Below are positions 33,999 through 43,829 of a stretch of DNA of 64,000 nucleotides, piece after piece. Position 1 is the stretch's first letter, and each line of letters begins with the position of its first letter. Source of the stretch: Pseudomonas plecoglossicida NBRC 103162 = DSM 15088 (GTDB taxonomy: Bacteria; Pseudomonadota; Gammaproteobacteria; Pseudomonadales; Pseudomonadaceae); assembly GCF_000730665.1 (NCBI RefSeq), contig NZ_BBIV01000012.1:109894-173893 (forward strand). Direction: 5' to 3'. The notes below the pieces were generated by a model, which had not been told where the DNA came from, did no database searches, and was given only the letters and a program-made list of their open reading frames with translations. The translations under genes were made by a program, and so were the position numbers.

Positions 33999-35041
33999 GG
34001 CTTGGCTCCTGTGCCGAGCGATTCGCGGCTGCGGCGGTTGAACGATTCCGAATAGGCGGCCGAGCGGGCGGCGAGGATCGGGTCGGCGGAAGGTTCGATG
34101 CCGGTGGGCAGGATCAGCGGGTCGAAGTTCAGGTCGCGGCAGGCACCTTGCTCAGGGCCGTCGACCTGCTCGATGACCAGGGTGCCGGCATCCACGCTGC
34201 GCCGTTCCGCTGGCCAGGGCTTCGCCGGGTCGTCCACCGCATCGCCGGGTTCGGCCAGGACCAGGCGCAGGGTCCAGCGCAGGGGGGCCTGTGCCAGGCG
34301 CTGTTGCAGGTCATGTTGCAGCAGCTGCTTGTCATCGACCTGGCCAGGCAAGGGCGAGAAAGCGGTCTGCGGTTCCATCTGCCAGCGCACCGGGTGCGCT
34401 GCGCCGCCTGCATCGATCAGGCGGAAGGCATTGATGCTGTGGTACTGGGTACTGGCGAAACTGTCGCTGGGCTTGTAGTTCCCGGCCCACTGGCGGAAGG
34501 CCGCGCTTTCCGGGTGAACGGCAAAGAATGCCTGCATCTTTGCAGGGTTTGGCTTGCCGGTGGCGGGGTCTGGCGCGCCGGCCAGTACCTGTTCATAGAA
34601 GCCTTGGGGGTTGCTGACGGCCAACACCGGTGGGTTGTTCATGCCGGTGCGCCACACCTGGCCATCGTCGGTGCTCAGCTGGATCGCCAGGCTGCGTACC
34701 GGAACGCCGGTATCGGGTGCGAACGGGTTGCTGCCGCCGATGGCGAAGCGGCCGATCACCGGCACGCGGGCCTGGCTGAAGGCGCGCGCGGTCGACAGGG
34801 TGGCGGCCTGGCCGGAGGGCTGGAAGTAGCCGCTGACGCAAAGGCCCTTGGCGTGGTTCTTGCGGTAGCCGGGGTAGTGGCCGGCCTGGGCCTCGAAGGT
34901 GTCGATGATGCGTTGTGGCGTCAGTCGTGGCCCGCCGATCCAGCCGGCGGCATAGGCGAAACCTGCGCCCATTGCCAGCATCACGGCGCCGATGCCGGCC
35001 AGGCGCAGGGCCTTGGCGGGACCGTGCAAAGGTGAGTTCAT
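33995..35041 (-). CDS. Catalase-related peroxidase (SrpA-like), membrane-anchored/periplasmic
   Basis: A 348-residue protein. Residues about 12-33 form a signal anchor; the rest is the small heme-catalase core of the SrpA/catalase-related peroxidase group (GYRKNHAKGLCVSGYFQPSG, FAIGGSNPFAPD, RSLAIQL). It lacks the long C-terminal parts of true catalases. It probably reduces peroxides in the periplasm with electrons from the co-transcribed b561. Its promoter mirrors that of the divergent ECF operon (GGAATAA-N14-CGTC). Confidence 0.88.
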   Translation of the reverse strand: MNSPLHGPAKALRLAGIGAVMLAMGAGFAYAAGWIGGPRLTPQRIIDTFEAQAGHYPGYRKNHAKGLCVSGYFQPSGQAATLSTARAFSQARVPVIGRFAIGGSNPFAPDTGVPVRSLAIQLSTDDGQVWRTGMNNPPVLAVSNPQGFYEQVLAGAPDPATGKPNPAKMQAFFAVHPESAAFRQWAGNYKPSDSFASTQYHSINAFRLIDAGGAAHPVRWQMEPQTAFSPLPGQVDDKQLLQHDLQQRLAQAPLRWTLRLVLAEPGDAVDDPAKPWPAERRSVDAGTLVIEQVDGPEQGACRDLNFDPLILPTGIEPSADPILAARSAAYSESFNRRSRESLGTGAKP

Positions 35042-35074
35042 GGTGATGTTCCGGTTCAGTGAAGGTGCCCGTAC

Positions 35075-35099
35075 GACGGGGCAGGGGAAAACTTATTCC
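35075..35099 (-). promoter_or_regulatory. ECF-type promoter of the catalase-b561 operon
   Basis: Reading the minus strand: GGAATAA, 14 bases, CGTC. Expected transcription start is near 35068, about 27 bases from the ATG at 35041. The same motif and spacing occur in mirror image at 35107-35131. Confidence 0.7.
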
Positions 35100-35106
35100 A
35101 TCGCCG

Positions 35107-35131
35107 GGAATAAATTTTGTGGCCAGGCGTC
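35107..35131 (+). promoter_or_regulatory. ECF-type promoter of the sigma/anti-sigma operon
   Basis: GGAATAA, 14 bases, CGTC upstream of the ECF sigma gene (start 35172). Its -35 element pairs with that of the divergent promoter as a TTATTCC-N7-GGAATAA palindrome. This fits autoregulation by the ECF factor. Confidence 0.7.
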
Positions 35132-35171
35132 TGCCCCATACACTGACAACCCCAAAGGCCGGTAACTTGCC

Positions 35172-35693
35172 ATGCACGACCTGGACGAACAGCAGTGGCG
35201 CGAACTGCTGCAGCGCTTGCGCCGCTTTGCCGTGTGGCTGACCCGCGAGCCTGGCAGCGCCGATGACCTGGTGCAGGCCACGGTCGAGCGTGCCTTGGGC
35301 CGACGCGGCCAGCAACGCGACCCCGACGCCTTGCGGGCCTGGTTGTTCACCATCCTTTACCGCCTGTTTCTCGACACCAAGCGCCGCGAGCGCCTGCATG
35401 CGCGCTGGTTGTCCTGGTTCGGTCGGGGCGAGCAGGGCGAGGAAGCGCTCGGCGGCAATGTCGAAAGCATCGTCCTGGCCCATGCCGACCTGCAGGCGTT
35501 TGCCCACCTTTCGACCGAACAGCGTGCCCTGCTGTTGCTGGTCAGCATCGAGGGGCTGAGCTACAAGGAGGCTGCCCTGGCCTTGAACATTCCCATCGGC
35601 ACGGTCATGTCGCGGCTGTCCCGCGCACGCGGCGCGTTGCGCGACCTGACCGAAGGCAAGCCCCAGCCACCGGCCATGCGGAGACTGAAATGA
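35172..35693 (+). CDS. ECF-family RNA polymerase sigma factor
   Basis: A 173-residue protein with sigma-70 region 2 (SADDLVQATVERALGRR, then RAWLFTILYRLFLDTKR) and region 4 (LSTEQRALLLLVSIEGLSYKEAALALNIPIGTVMSRLSRARGAL). It has no N- or C-terminal extension. It overlaps the anti-sigma gene by 4 bases and is divergent from the catalase-b561 operon. Identical promoter elements on both sides suggest it drives both operons under oxidative or envelope stress. Confidence 0.92.
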   Translation: MHDLDEQQWRELLQRLRRFAVWLTREPGSADDLVQATVERALGRRGQQRDPDALRAWLFTILYRLFLDTKRRERLHARWLSWFGRGEQGEEALGGNVESIVLAHADLQAFAHLSTEQRALLLLVSIEGLSYKEAALALNIPIGTVMSRLSRARGALRDLTEGKPQPPAMRRLK

Positions 35694-36442
35694 CACGCCT
35701 GATACCCAGCGAAGATGAACTGCACGCCTATGTCGACGACCGTCTGGCGCCGCCCCGGCGTGCCGAGGTACAGGCCTGGCTGGCAGTCAATCCGCAGGAA
35801 GCGGCGAGGATCGAGGCCTGGCGCAGCGATGCTCGGCGTCTGCGCGCCGCGCTGGCGGGGTTTGCCGAGCAGCCGGGGGCTGCGCAACTGGACCTGGGCA
35901 AGCTGCAGCAGCGCTTGCGCCAGCGTCGACAGCGGCGCCTGGCGTCCGCAGCGGTGCTGTTGCTGGCCCTTGGCGTAGGCGGCGTGGGTGGATGGCAGGC
36001 CAGGCAGGCGACCTGGGCCGGCAACGAGCTGCCCATGGCCGATGCGCTGCAGGCTCACCGCTTGTTCGCCGGCAGCCAGGCACTGGACATTCAGGCGAGT
36101 GACCCGGAGCAGCTGCGGGCGTGGCTCGACAGGCATTTTCAGCAGGTAGGGCAATTGCCGGATCTGGCGGGGTATGGTTTCCGGCCGGTCGGTGCACGGC
36201 TGCTGAGCAACGAGCAGGGGCCGGCGGCATTGCTGGTGTTTCAGGACCGCACGGGTCAACGCATCAGCCTGTTCCTGCGATCACCGGGTGAGCGTTACCC
36301 GCACATGCCACAGGGGCAGCGGGTCGATGGGCAGCTGGAGGCGCGTTACTGGTCGCATGGGGCGTACAACTTTGCCTTGGTCAGTGCGGCGAACGATGTG
36401 CGCGGGGCGGGGGTGGGCGAGGCGTTGCGGTTGGGGTTGTAG
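35690..36442 (+). CDS. Transmembrane anti-sigma factor
   Basis: A 250-residue protein. The cytoplasmic N-terminus (SEDELHAYVDDRLAPPRRAEVQAWLA) resembles RsiW/FecR-type anti-sigma domains but lacks the HxxxCxxC zinc motif. A single transmembrane helix lies at about residues 84-100 (LASAAVLLLALGVGGVGGW), followed by a 150-residue periplasmic sensor domain. It should hold the co-encoded ECF factor inactive until a periplasmic signal arrives. Confidence 0.88.
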   Translation: MTRLIPSEDELHAYVDDRLAPPRRAEVQAWLAVNPQEAARIEAWRSDARRLRAALAGFAEQPGAAQLDLGKLQQRLRQRRQRRLASAAVLLLALGVGGVGGWQARQATWAGNELPMADALQAHRLFAGSQALDIQASDPEQLRAWLDRHFQQVGQLPDLAGYGFRPVGARLLSNEQGPAALLVFQDRTGQRISLFLRSPGERYPHMPQGQRVDGQLEARYWSHGAYNFALVSAANDVRGAGVGEALRLGL

Positions 36443-36484
36443 GTGTGTCGCGAGGTGGCCTGGCGCGAGATATTCAGTGTTCAT

Positions 36485-36672
36485 GAGATCGAGCGCCGCC
36501 CGCGCGGCTAGCCTTGTTGGCATGACGCGATTTTTGCGGTGGCGCCGGTCTCACCACGATTTTTCGCCAGGCGCCAAAGGCGAACAACCATGGCCTGACA
36601 GACCGTGGCACGTTGCAACAAATGTAGGAGCGGGCTTGCCCGCGATGCGCCGCGCGGGCGGCGCTCGATTTC
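36485..36672. repeat. Long palindromic repeat element, copy 2
   Basis: A left arm GAGATCGAGCGCCGCCCGCG and a right arm 36624-36672 are inverted; the right half is closely related to the copy at 16346-16567 (including GCACGTTGCAACAAATGTAG) and its left arm is shortened. It occupies the gap between the anti-sigma and exonuclease III genes. Confidence 0.82.
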
Positions 36673-36736
36673 GAGGGCACCGACAACATCAAGACATGCG
36701 CCTGGCCGCCCTCATGCGATCTCAACCCGGAAAAAC

Positions 36737-37549
36737 TCAGCTCAATTCCAGCCAGATCGGCGCATGATCCGAGGGTTTCTCCATCGCCCGCAGCTCATAG
36801 TCCACGCCCGCGGCCTTGATCCGCGGCACCAGCTGCTGCGAAGCCATGATCAGGTCGATGCGCAGGCCACGCTTGGGCTCGTCCTCGAAGCCACGGCTGC
36901 GATAATCGAACCAGCTGAAACGGTCGGTCACTTGCGGGTACAGATGACGGAAGCTGTCCACCAGGCCCCAGCCCTTCAAGCGTTCCATCCATTCGCGCTC
37001 TTCCGGCAGGAAGCTGCACTTGCCGGTCTTCAGCCAGCGCTTGGCGTTGTCCGCGCCAATGCCGATGTCGCAGTCCTGGGGCGAGATGTTCATGTCGCCC
37101 ATCACCAGCACCGGCTGATCCTGCTTGAACTGCCCCTCCAGCAGCGCCTGCAGGTCGCTGTAGAAGCGTTGCTTGGCCGGGAACTTGGTGGGGTGGTCGC
37201 GGCTTTCACCCTGAGGGAAGTAGCCGTTCATGATGGTGATCGGGTTGCCGTCGGCATCGGCGAAGGTGCCCCAGATGAAACGGCGCTGGGCATCCTCCTC
37301 GTCACTGGCGAAGCCCTTGAACAGGCTCAGCGGCGCCTGGCGCGAGAGCAGCGCGACCCCATAGTGGCCCTTTTGCCCGTGGTAGTGCACGTGGTAACCC
37401 AGGGACTGGACATCGGCCAGGGGAAACTGATCGTCGCTGACCTTGGTTTCCTGCAGGCCGATCACGTCCGGCTGGTGCTTTTCGATCAGCGCCGCCAGCT
37501 GGTGCGGGCGAGCCCGCAGGCCATTGATGTTGAAACAGACGATCTTCAT
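36737..37549 (-). CDS. xthA: Exodeoxyribonuclease III
   Basis: A 270-residue protein of the ExoIII family. Catalytic motifs: FNINGLRAR (Asn/metal site), LQETK (metal Glu), [14 protein letters not shown] (Asp/Asn), [17 protein letters not shown] and [10 protein letters not shown] (catalytic Asp-His). It is an AP endonuclease and 3'-5' exonuclease in base-excision repair. Length matches E. coli XthA. It is monocistronic. Confidence 0.95.
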   Translation of the reverse strand: MKIVCFNINGLRARPHQLAALIEKHQPDVIGLQETKVSDDQFPLADVQSLGYHVHYHGQKGHYGVALLSRQAPLSLFKGFASDEEDAQRRFIWGTFADADGNPITIMNGYFPQGESRDHPTKFPAKQRFYSDLQALLEGQFKQDQPVLVMGDMNISPQDCDIGIGADNAKRWLKTGKCSFLPEEREWMERLKGWGLVDSFRHLYPQVTDRFSWFDYRSRGFEDEPKRGLRIDLIMASQQLVPRIKAAGVDYELRAMEKPSDHAPIWLELS

Positions 37550-37710
37550 GGAAAGACGATCCTGGTAAAAGGCCGGATGCTAGCCGACATCGGACTTGAT
37601 CTCCAGCATGGCGGCTTCACCAAGGCGCTGCTAACGTGCAGTCAGGGGTGAACGATGCGCACTGCGACACCTCCAAGGCACAGATGCCCATTCCAGGAGG
37701 ACGCCTCGCA

Positions 37711-38361
37711 ATGCCCGAAATCACGCTCGCCAAGGCCCGTATCTGCGCGCTTGATGATGGCTACAGCCGTGAAGCACGCTCGCTGCTGTACCATGCCTAC
37801 CGTCATGAGCCCACCTTTGCCTATATCTTCGAAGCCCAGCGCCCGGGCTATGAACGACGCTTGCGGGTGATGGTGCGCGAGTGGGTGCGCCAGCACTTCT
37901 ATCTGCAACTGCCTGCGATCGGCCTGCTGCTCGATGACCGCTTGATCGCCCTCGCGCTGATCGTGCCACCGCAACGCCGGTTGGGCGTGGCCGACAGTTG
38001 GGCCTGGCGCTTGCGCATGCTGCTCGGCACAGGCCAGCGCTGTACCCGCCGCTACATGGACTACCAGGCGGCACTGGCCAGTTGCCTGCCCACAGGCAAG
38101 GTCCACATGCTGCCTCTGCTGGGCGTGCACCCGGAGTTTCGCGGCGCTCACTACGGCGAGCAATTGTTACAAGCTGTGCACGACTGGTGCGCTGAAGACC
38201 CCAACACCCAGGGTGTGGTGCTCGACTCCGGCAATGAGCATTACCTCGCTTTCTACGAGCGCCAGGGCTACCAGGAGATTGGCGAGGTCGCCGTGGGGCC
38301 GATCCGAGAGCGGGTGTTCTTCCACCCCAATCCGCTGGCATCCATGCCCGCCACCGCCTGA
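37711..38361 (+). CDS. GNAT-family N-acetyltransferase
   Basis: A 216-residue protein. The GNAT acetyl-CoA site is visible as LPLLGVHPEFRGAHYGEQLL (R/Q-x-x-G-x-G/A variant) and the C-terminal NEHYLAFYERQGYQEIGEV. An N-terminal helical region precedes it. The acceptor is unknown. The ATG at 37711 has GGAGG 10 bases upstream; the upstream ATGs lack a site. It precedes tamA, and its stop is only 33 bases before the tamA start, so the genes may be co-transcribed. Confidence 0.85.
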   Translation: MPEITLAKARICALDDGYSREARSLLYHAYRHEPTFAYIFEAQRPGYERRLRVMVREWVRQHFYLQLPAIGLLLDDRLIALALIVPPQRRLGVADSWAWRLRMLLGTGQRCTRRYMDYQAALASCLPTGKVHMLPLLGVHPEFRGAHYGEQLLQAVHDWCAEDPNTQGVVLDSGNEHYLAFYERQGYQEIGEVAVGPIRERVFFHPNPLASMPATA

Positions 38362-38394
38362 GGCGTGCCCCGTTGAGCGGCCGGCTCTGGTAGC

Positions 38395-40146
38395 ATGCGC
38401 GGCATGACGTATTCAGGAAGACTGACCTGGGGCCTGGTAATCTGGGCCGCCAGTTTCGCAGCATGGGGCCAGAGCGAGTTGCTGGTGCAGGTAAAACCCG
38501 CCAACAAGGCGCTCAAGGCCAATGTCGAAGGCTATATCGGCAGCCTTGGAGACCGCGACGAGGAGGCGCTGTTGCGCTTCAGCCGCGGGGCGCAGGAGCA
38601 GGCGCGCAAGGCCGCGCAGGCACTTGGCTACTATCAGGCGCAGATCGAAACCGAGGTCAAGCCGCCGACCAAGGCCGACCAGCCGGCAAAACTCATCATT
38701 CATATCGAGCCAGGCGAACCCGTGCGCCTGCGCAATGTGACCGTGCGCATCGAAGGGCCGGCCGGCGAGATGAAGGCCTTTCGCGTGCCCGACAGCAGAG
38801 CCCTGCGTGCGGGCGACCCCCTTAACCATGGCTTGTATGGGGACGCCAAGCGGTTGATCCAGAACCAGGCATCGCGCTATGGCTTCTTCAGTGGCCGCTT
38901 CACTCGCCAGCGCCTGGCGGTCGACCCGCAGGCCGGGGTGGCCGACATCGAACTGGTGTACCAGAGTGGCCCGCGCTATCGCTTGGGCGCCGTCAAGTTC
39001 AGCGGTGACTCGCCGCTGGACGAAGACCTGCTGCAACGCATGGTTTCATTCAAGCCCGGCACGCCCTATGACTCGGAACTGATCGCCGAGCTCAACAACG
39101 ATCTGCAGTCGAGCGGCTACTTCGAAGGCGTGCGGGTCGATGCCGCGCCCACCGCTGCGGTGGCTGAAGAAGTCCCCGTGGATGTCCGCCTGGATGTGCG
39201 CAAGCCCAGGACCCTGGGCCTGGGCCTGGGTTTTTCGACCGACGTCGGCCCGCGCGGCAAGGCCAACTGGACGCGCCACTGGGTCAACCCGCAGGGGCAC
39301 AGCTACGGCTGGGAAACCGAATTGTCGGCGCCTCGGCAGAACGTCGGCCTGTGGTACGACGTGCCCCTGGACCCACCGCTGACCGACAAGCTGCGGTTCG
39401 CCGGCGGCTACCAGAATGAAGAGATTGCCGGCACCGACACCCTCAGCAAGCTGCTGACCGTCGGCCCTGAATGGCACAGCAAGTTGCCCAGCGGCTGGCA
39501 GCGGGTCATTTCCCTCAAGTACCAGCGTGAAGAGTATCGCCTGGGCGACGATTCGGGCCTGAGCAACTTGTTGATGCCTGGCGTCAGCTTTTCGTACCTG
39601 CGCAGCGACAACCGCATCGACCCGCACAACGGCTATCGCCTGCAGGTCGACACGCAGGCCGCCAAGGAAGGGCTGGGCTCGGACACCAACCTGGTGCACG
39701 GCAATGTGCTGCTCAAGGGCTTGACCACTTTGGGCCATGACCATCGCTTGCTCGGCCGGGTGCAGTTCGGTGGCAGTGCAACCAATGGCTACAAGAACAA
39801 CATCCCGCCGTCACTGCGTTTCTTTGCCGGTGGCGACCAGAGCGTGCGTGGCTACGACTACCAGACGCTGTCGCCGAAGAACAGCGACGGCGACCGCATC
39901 GGTGGCCGCTACCTGGTGGCGGGCAGTGTCGAGTACCAGTATTCCATCACCGAAAAGTGGCGCCTGGCGACGTTCGTCGACCAGGGTAATGCGTTCAATA
40001 CCCTTGAGTTGCCCAGCCTGAAGACCGGTGTCGGCTTTGGCGTGCGCTGGGTTTCGCCGGTGGGGCCACTGCGCCTGGACCTGGCGAAGGCGCTCAATGA
40101 CGACGGCGGAATTCGCCTGCACTTTTCCATGGGGCCTGAGCTGTAA
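38395..40146 (+). CDS. tamA: Outer-membrane translocation/assembly protein TamA
   Basis: A 583-residue protein (start 38395; an in-frame ATG at 38404 is equally possible). It has a signal peptide ending SFAAWG, three POTRA domains (residues about 30-270) and a C-terminal 16-strand Omp85 barrel with the conserved RFFAGGDQSVRGYDY lock segment and ending in FSMGPEL. With TamB it helps insert autotransporters and other proteins and moves lipids between membranes. It is coupled to tamB by a 1-base overlap (TAATG). Confidence 0.94.
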   Translation: MRGMTYSGRLTWGLVIWAASFAAWGQSELLVQVKPANKALKANVEGYIGSLGDRDEEALLRFSRGAQEQARKAAQALGYYQAQIETEVKPPTKADQPAKLIIHIEPGEPVRLRNVTVRIEGPAGEMKAFRVPDSRALRAGDPLNHGLYGDAKRLIQNQASRYGFFSGRFTRQRLAVDPQAGVADIELVYQSGPRYRLGAVKFSGDSPLDEDLLQRMVSFKPGTPYDSELIAELNNDLQSSGYFEGVRVDAAPTAAVAEEVPVDVRLDVRKPRTLGLGLGFSTDVGPRGKANWTRHWVNPQGHSYGWETELSAPRQNVGLWYDVPLDPPLTDKLRFAGGYQNEEIAGTDTLSKLLTVGPEWHSKLPSGWQRVISLKYQREEYRLGDDSGLSNLLMPGVSFSYLRSDNRIDPHNGYRLQVDTQAAKEGLGSDTNLVHGNVLLKGLTTLGHDHRLLGRVQFGGSATNGYKNNIPPSLRFFAGGDQSVRGYDYQTLSPKNSDGDRIGGRYLVAGSVEYQYSITEKWRLATFVDQGNAFNTLELPSLKTGVGFGVRWVSPVGPLRLDLAKALNDDGGIRLHFSMGPEL

Positions 40147-43100
40147 TGCGTGCGTTGAAAATCATCCTGCTGGGCGTGCTCGGCAGTGTATTGCTGGTGG
40201 TCCTTGCCCTGGGCCTGTTGCTGGGAACCGAAGGCGGCAGCCGCTGGGCGCTCGGCTTGGTACCGGGCCTTGAGGTCAGCGGCTTCCAGGGGCGCCTGGG
40301 TGGCAGTTGGCAGGCGAGCGCGTTGAGCTGGAGCGATGCCGACAACCGCGTCGAGGTGCAAGCACCACAGCTCAACTGGTCACCCGCTTGCCTGCTCCGG
40401 GCCACGCTGTGCATCGAACAGTTGCAGGCCGAGCGGATCGACATGGCGTTCGCACCCAGTGACCAGCCTGCAGAAAGCGGCCCGTTGCAGTTGCCGGTGC
40501 TGCGCCTGCCAGTGGCCATCGAGCTGGGCGAGGTCAAGCTAGGCAAGCTGCGCCTCGATGGCAGCGATCTGCTGGGTGACTTGCACCTGGCGGCGCACTG
40601 GACTGCCAGCGGCCTGCGGATCGATGGTCTGCAGCTGCAGCGCGATGACCTGCAACTGAGCCTGCAGGGCGACCTGCAGCCCGAGGGCGACTGGCCTGTG
40701 CAACTGCAGGGGCAGGTGCAATTGCCCAAGGTGCAGGGGCAGGCCTGGCAACTGGCACTGACAGCCAAAGGCGAACTGCAGAAAACCCTCGAACTCGACG
40801 CGACCAGCAGCGGTTACCTCGATGCACGCATTACAGGCACCCTGCAGGCGTTGGCCGAACACCTGCCGGCCAGGCTGCAGATCCGCTCGGACGCGTTCAA
40901 GCCAGCGGCGTCGCTGCCAGATACGCTGCAGCTCGAGCAACTCGTGCTTCAAGCCGAAGGTGATTTGCTCAAGGGTTATCAGCTGTCCGGTACTGCCAGC
41001 CTGCCCGCCGAGCAGGCGCCGATCGCCCTGGCCCTGACGGGCAAGGTCGATGCCAAGGGGGCGAAACTCGATGCCCTGGACCTCACGGCCAGCGACAGCC
41101 AGAGCGTCAAGTTGCAGGCCAGCGCCGACTGGCAGAAAGGCCTGGTGGCCGATGCCCAGCTTGATTGGCAGGACTTCCCGTGGTTGCGGCTCTATCCACT
41201 GGAAACGCCACCCCAGGTCACACTCAAGCGTTTCAACGCCCAGGTGCAGTACCGCGACGGTCATTACCAGGGCGCATTCAATGGCGACCTCGATGGCCCT
41301 GCGGGCGCTTTCACCGTGGCCAGCCCGTTCGACGGCGACCTCAGCCAGGTACGCCTGCCACAGTTGGCCCTCGCCGCAGGGCAAGGCAAAGCCGCCGGCA
41401 GTGTCGCAGTACGCTTCGCCGACACAATGGCATGGGACGTCGACCTGCAATTGTCGGCACTCGACCCGGCCTACTGGCTCGCCGAACTGCCCGGAAACCT
41501 GGCCGGGCCGCTGCGCAGCAAAGGTGAAATGAAGGGCGATCAGCTCACCCTTGATGCGCAGCTCGACCTCAAGGGCCGCCTGCGCGGCCAGCCCGCGCTG
41601 CTCAAGGTCGAGGCCCAGGGCGCCGGACAGCAATGGACGCTCGGCACCCTGGCCGTGCAGTTGGGCGACAACCGCATCAATGGCAGCGGTAGCCTGCAAC
41701 AGCGGCTGGCCGGGCGTGTCGACCTCGACCTGCCACGGTTGGGCCAGCTGTGGCCCCGGTTGCAAGGGCAGGTGAAGGGCCGACTGGATGTGAACGGCAC
41801 GCTGGAGGCACCCCAGGGCAACCTGACCCTGCTGGGTCAACAACTGGCGCAGGCGGAAAACCGCATTCAACGGCTCGACCTGGACGCGCGCCTCGACGCC
41901 GCCCAGCGCGGTGTGATCGATCTCAAGGCCAATGGAATCCGCCTCGGCGATACCGTGCTGGGCACCTTGCAGGCCAATGGCAAGGGCGACATTCGTCAGC
42001 AGGCCCTGACCCTTGCCCTCGACGGCCCGCAATTGAAGCTCGACCTGGGCCTTGACGGCCAGCTGAGCAAGGGCGACTGGCGCGGCCGCCTGGCCAGCGG
42101 CAGGGTCCAGGCCGGTGGCCAGGACTGGCAGCTGCAGGCCCCGGCCCGGCTACAGCGGCTGGCCAGCGGCCAATTGGACTTCGGCGCCCATTGCTGGCGC
42201 TCCGGCCAGGCCAGTCTGTGTGGCGAGGATCAGCGCCTGGCACCGGAACCGCGCCTGCGTTACCACCTCAAGCAGTTCCCGTTGCAAAGCCTTGCGCAGT
42301 GGTTGCCCAAGGACTTTGCCTGGCAGGGCCTGCTCAATGCCGACGTGAACCTGGATATTCCGGCCAGTGGCCCCAAGGGCACGGTGAGCATCGATGCCAG
42401 TGGCGGTACCCTGCGGGTACGCGACAAAGGCCGCTGGGTCGATTTCCCGTATCAGACGCTGCGCCTGGACAGCAGCCTGGCGCCGCGCCGTGTCGATACT
42501 CGCCTGGCGTTTCGCGGCGAGCGTCTGGGCGAGCTTGCCCTCAATACCCGGTTGGACCCCTTGGCCAAGGACAAACCGCTGTCGGGTGATTTCCGCCTGA
42601 CCGGCCTGGACCTGTCGATCGCCCGGCCATTCGTGCCGATGGTCGAGCGCCTGGCGGGGCAACTGAACGGCAGTGGCCGGTTGTCCGGCACCTTGCTGGC
42701 CCCGCAAGTCAACGGCAGCCTGGTGCTCAGTGGTGGCGAAATCAGTGGCGCGGAACTGCCGGTCAGCCTGCAGGACCTGTCGCTGCAGGCCTTGATCGCA
42801 GGCGAGCAGGTGCAGCTTGACGGAGGCTGGCGCAGCGGTGACGCCGGGCGTGGCCAGCTGACCGGCCAACTGACCTGGGGCCAGGCCCTGGGCATGGACC
42901 TGCGCCTGCGCGGTCAACAATTGCCGGTTACCGTCGAACCCTATGCCACGCTCGAAGTGGCGCCGGACCTGAACCTGCGACTGGTCGACGACAAGCTGGC
43001 GGTGACCGGCAAGGTGCAGGTGCCCAAGGGCAAGATCACCGTGCGCGAACTGCCGCCGTCGACCGTCAAGGTGTCGGACGATACGGTCATCGTCGGCCAC

Positions 43101-43817
43101 CAGACCGAGGAGGGCAAGGCGCCCATGGCCATGGACATGGACATCGATGTGGAGGTGGGGCGGGACAAGCTGTCCTTCAGCGGCTTCGGCCTGACCGCCA
43201 ACCTGCTGGGCCACGTGCACATCGGCGACAACATGGACACCCGTGGCGAACTGAGCCTTGCCGATGGCCGCTACCGGGCGTATGGCCAGCGCCTGACCAT
43301 CCGCCGCGCCCGGCTGCTGTTCGCCGGGCCCATCGACCAGCCCTACCTGGATATCGAAGCCATACGCCAGGTCGATGATGTCATCGCCGGCATTCGCCTC
43401 AGCGGCAGCGCCGAGCAACCCACCACCAAGGTGTTCTCGGAACCGGCCATGAGCCAGGAGCAGGCGTTGTCCTATCTGGTGCTGGGGCGCCCGCTGGGGA
43501 CTTCGGGCGAGGATAACAACATGTTGGCCGAGGCTGCCCTTGGCCTTGGGTTGGCCGGCAGCGCCGGGATCACCGGCAGCCTGGCATCGAGCCTGGGAAT
43601 CGATGATTTCCAACTGGACACCGAAGGTTCCGGCAACACCACCAGCGTGGTAGCCAGCGGCAACCTGACGGAGAAATTGAGCCTGCGTTATGGGGTCGGG
43701 GTGTTCGAACCGGCCAACACCATCGCGTTGCGCTACAAGCTCAGCAAGAAGGTCTACCTTGAAGCGGCCAGTGGCCTGGCCAGCTCCCTGGACATTTTCT
43801 ACAAGCGCGACTTCTGA
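40146..43817 (+). CDS. tamB: Translocation/assembly module protein TamB
   Basis: A 1223-residue protein. An N-terminal signal anchor (ILLGVLGSVLLVVLALGLLLG) is followed by a long beta-helical AsmA-like region rich in repeating LDG/LQL strands. The C-terminal DUF490/TamB domain contains AYGQRLTIRRARLLFAGPIDQPYLDIEAIRQ and ends in VYLEAASGLASSLDIFYKRDF. It spans the periplasm as a hydrophobic taco-like duct between the inner membrane and TamA. Length is normal for pseudomonads. Confidence 0.95.
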   Translation: MRALKIILLGVLGSVLLVVLALGLLLGTEGGSRWALGLVPGLEVSGFQGRLGGSWQASALSWSDADNRVEVQAPQLNWSPACLLRATLCIEQLQAERIDMAFAPSDQPAESGPLQLPVLRLPVAIELGEVKLGKLRLDGSDLLGDLHLAAHWTASGLRIDGLQLQRDDLQLSLQGDLQPEGDWPVQLQGQVQLPKVQGQAWQLALTAKGELQKTLELDATSSGYLDARITGTLQALAEHLPARLQIRSDAFKPAASLPDTLQLEQLVLQAEGDLLKGYQLSGTASLPAEQAPIALALTGKVDAKGAKLDALDLTASDSQSVKLQASADWQKGLVADAQLDWQDFPWLRLYPLETPPQVTLKRFNAQVQYRDGHYQGAFNGDLDGPAGAFTVASPFDGDLSQVRLPQLALAAGQGKAAGSVAVRFADTMAWDVDLQLSALDPAYWLAELPGNLAGPLRSKGEMKGDQLTLDAQLDLKGRLRGQPALLKVEAQGAGQQWTLGTLAVQLGDNRINGSGSLQQRLAGRVDLDLPRLGQLWPRLQGQVKGRLDVNGTLEAPQGNLTLLGQQLAQAENRIQRLDLDARLDAAQRGVIDLKANGIRLGDTVLGTLQANGKGDIRQQALTLALDGPQLKLDLGLDGQLSKGDWRGRLASGRVQAGGQDWQLQAPARLQRLASGQLDFGAHCWRSGQASLCGEDQRLAPEPRLRYHLKQFPLQSLAQWLPKDFAWQGLLNADVNLDIPASGPKGTVSIDASGGTLRVRDKGRWVDFPYQTLRLDSSLAPRRVDTRLAFRGERLGELALNTRLDPLAKDKPLSGDFRLTGLDLSIARPFVPMVERLAGQLNGSGRLSGTLLAPQVNGSLVLSGGEISGAELPVSLQDLSLQALIAGEQVQLDGGWRSGDAGRGQLTGQLTWGQALGMDLRLRGQQLPVTVEPYATLEVAPDLNLRLVDDKLAVTGKVQVPKGKITVRELPPSTVKVSDDTVIVGHQTEEGKAPMAMDMDIDVEVGRDKLSFSGFGLTANLLGHVHIGDNMDTRGELSLADGRYRAYGQRLTIRRARLLFAGPIDQPYLDIEAIRQVDDVIAGIRLSGSAEQPTTKVFSEPAMSQEQALSYLVLGRPLGTSGEDNNMLAEAALGLGLAGSAGITGSLASSLGIDDFQLDTEGSGNTTSVVASGNLTEKLSLRYGVGVFEPANTIALRYKLSKKVYLEAASGLASSLDIFYKRDF

Positions 43818-43829
43818 CTTCATGTGGGA

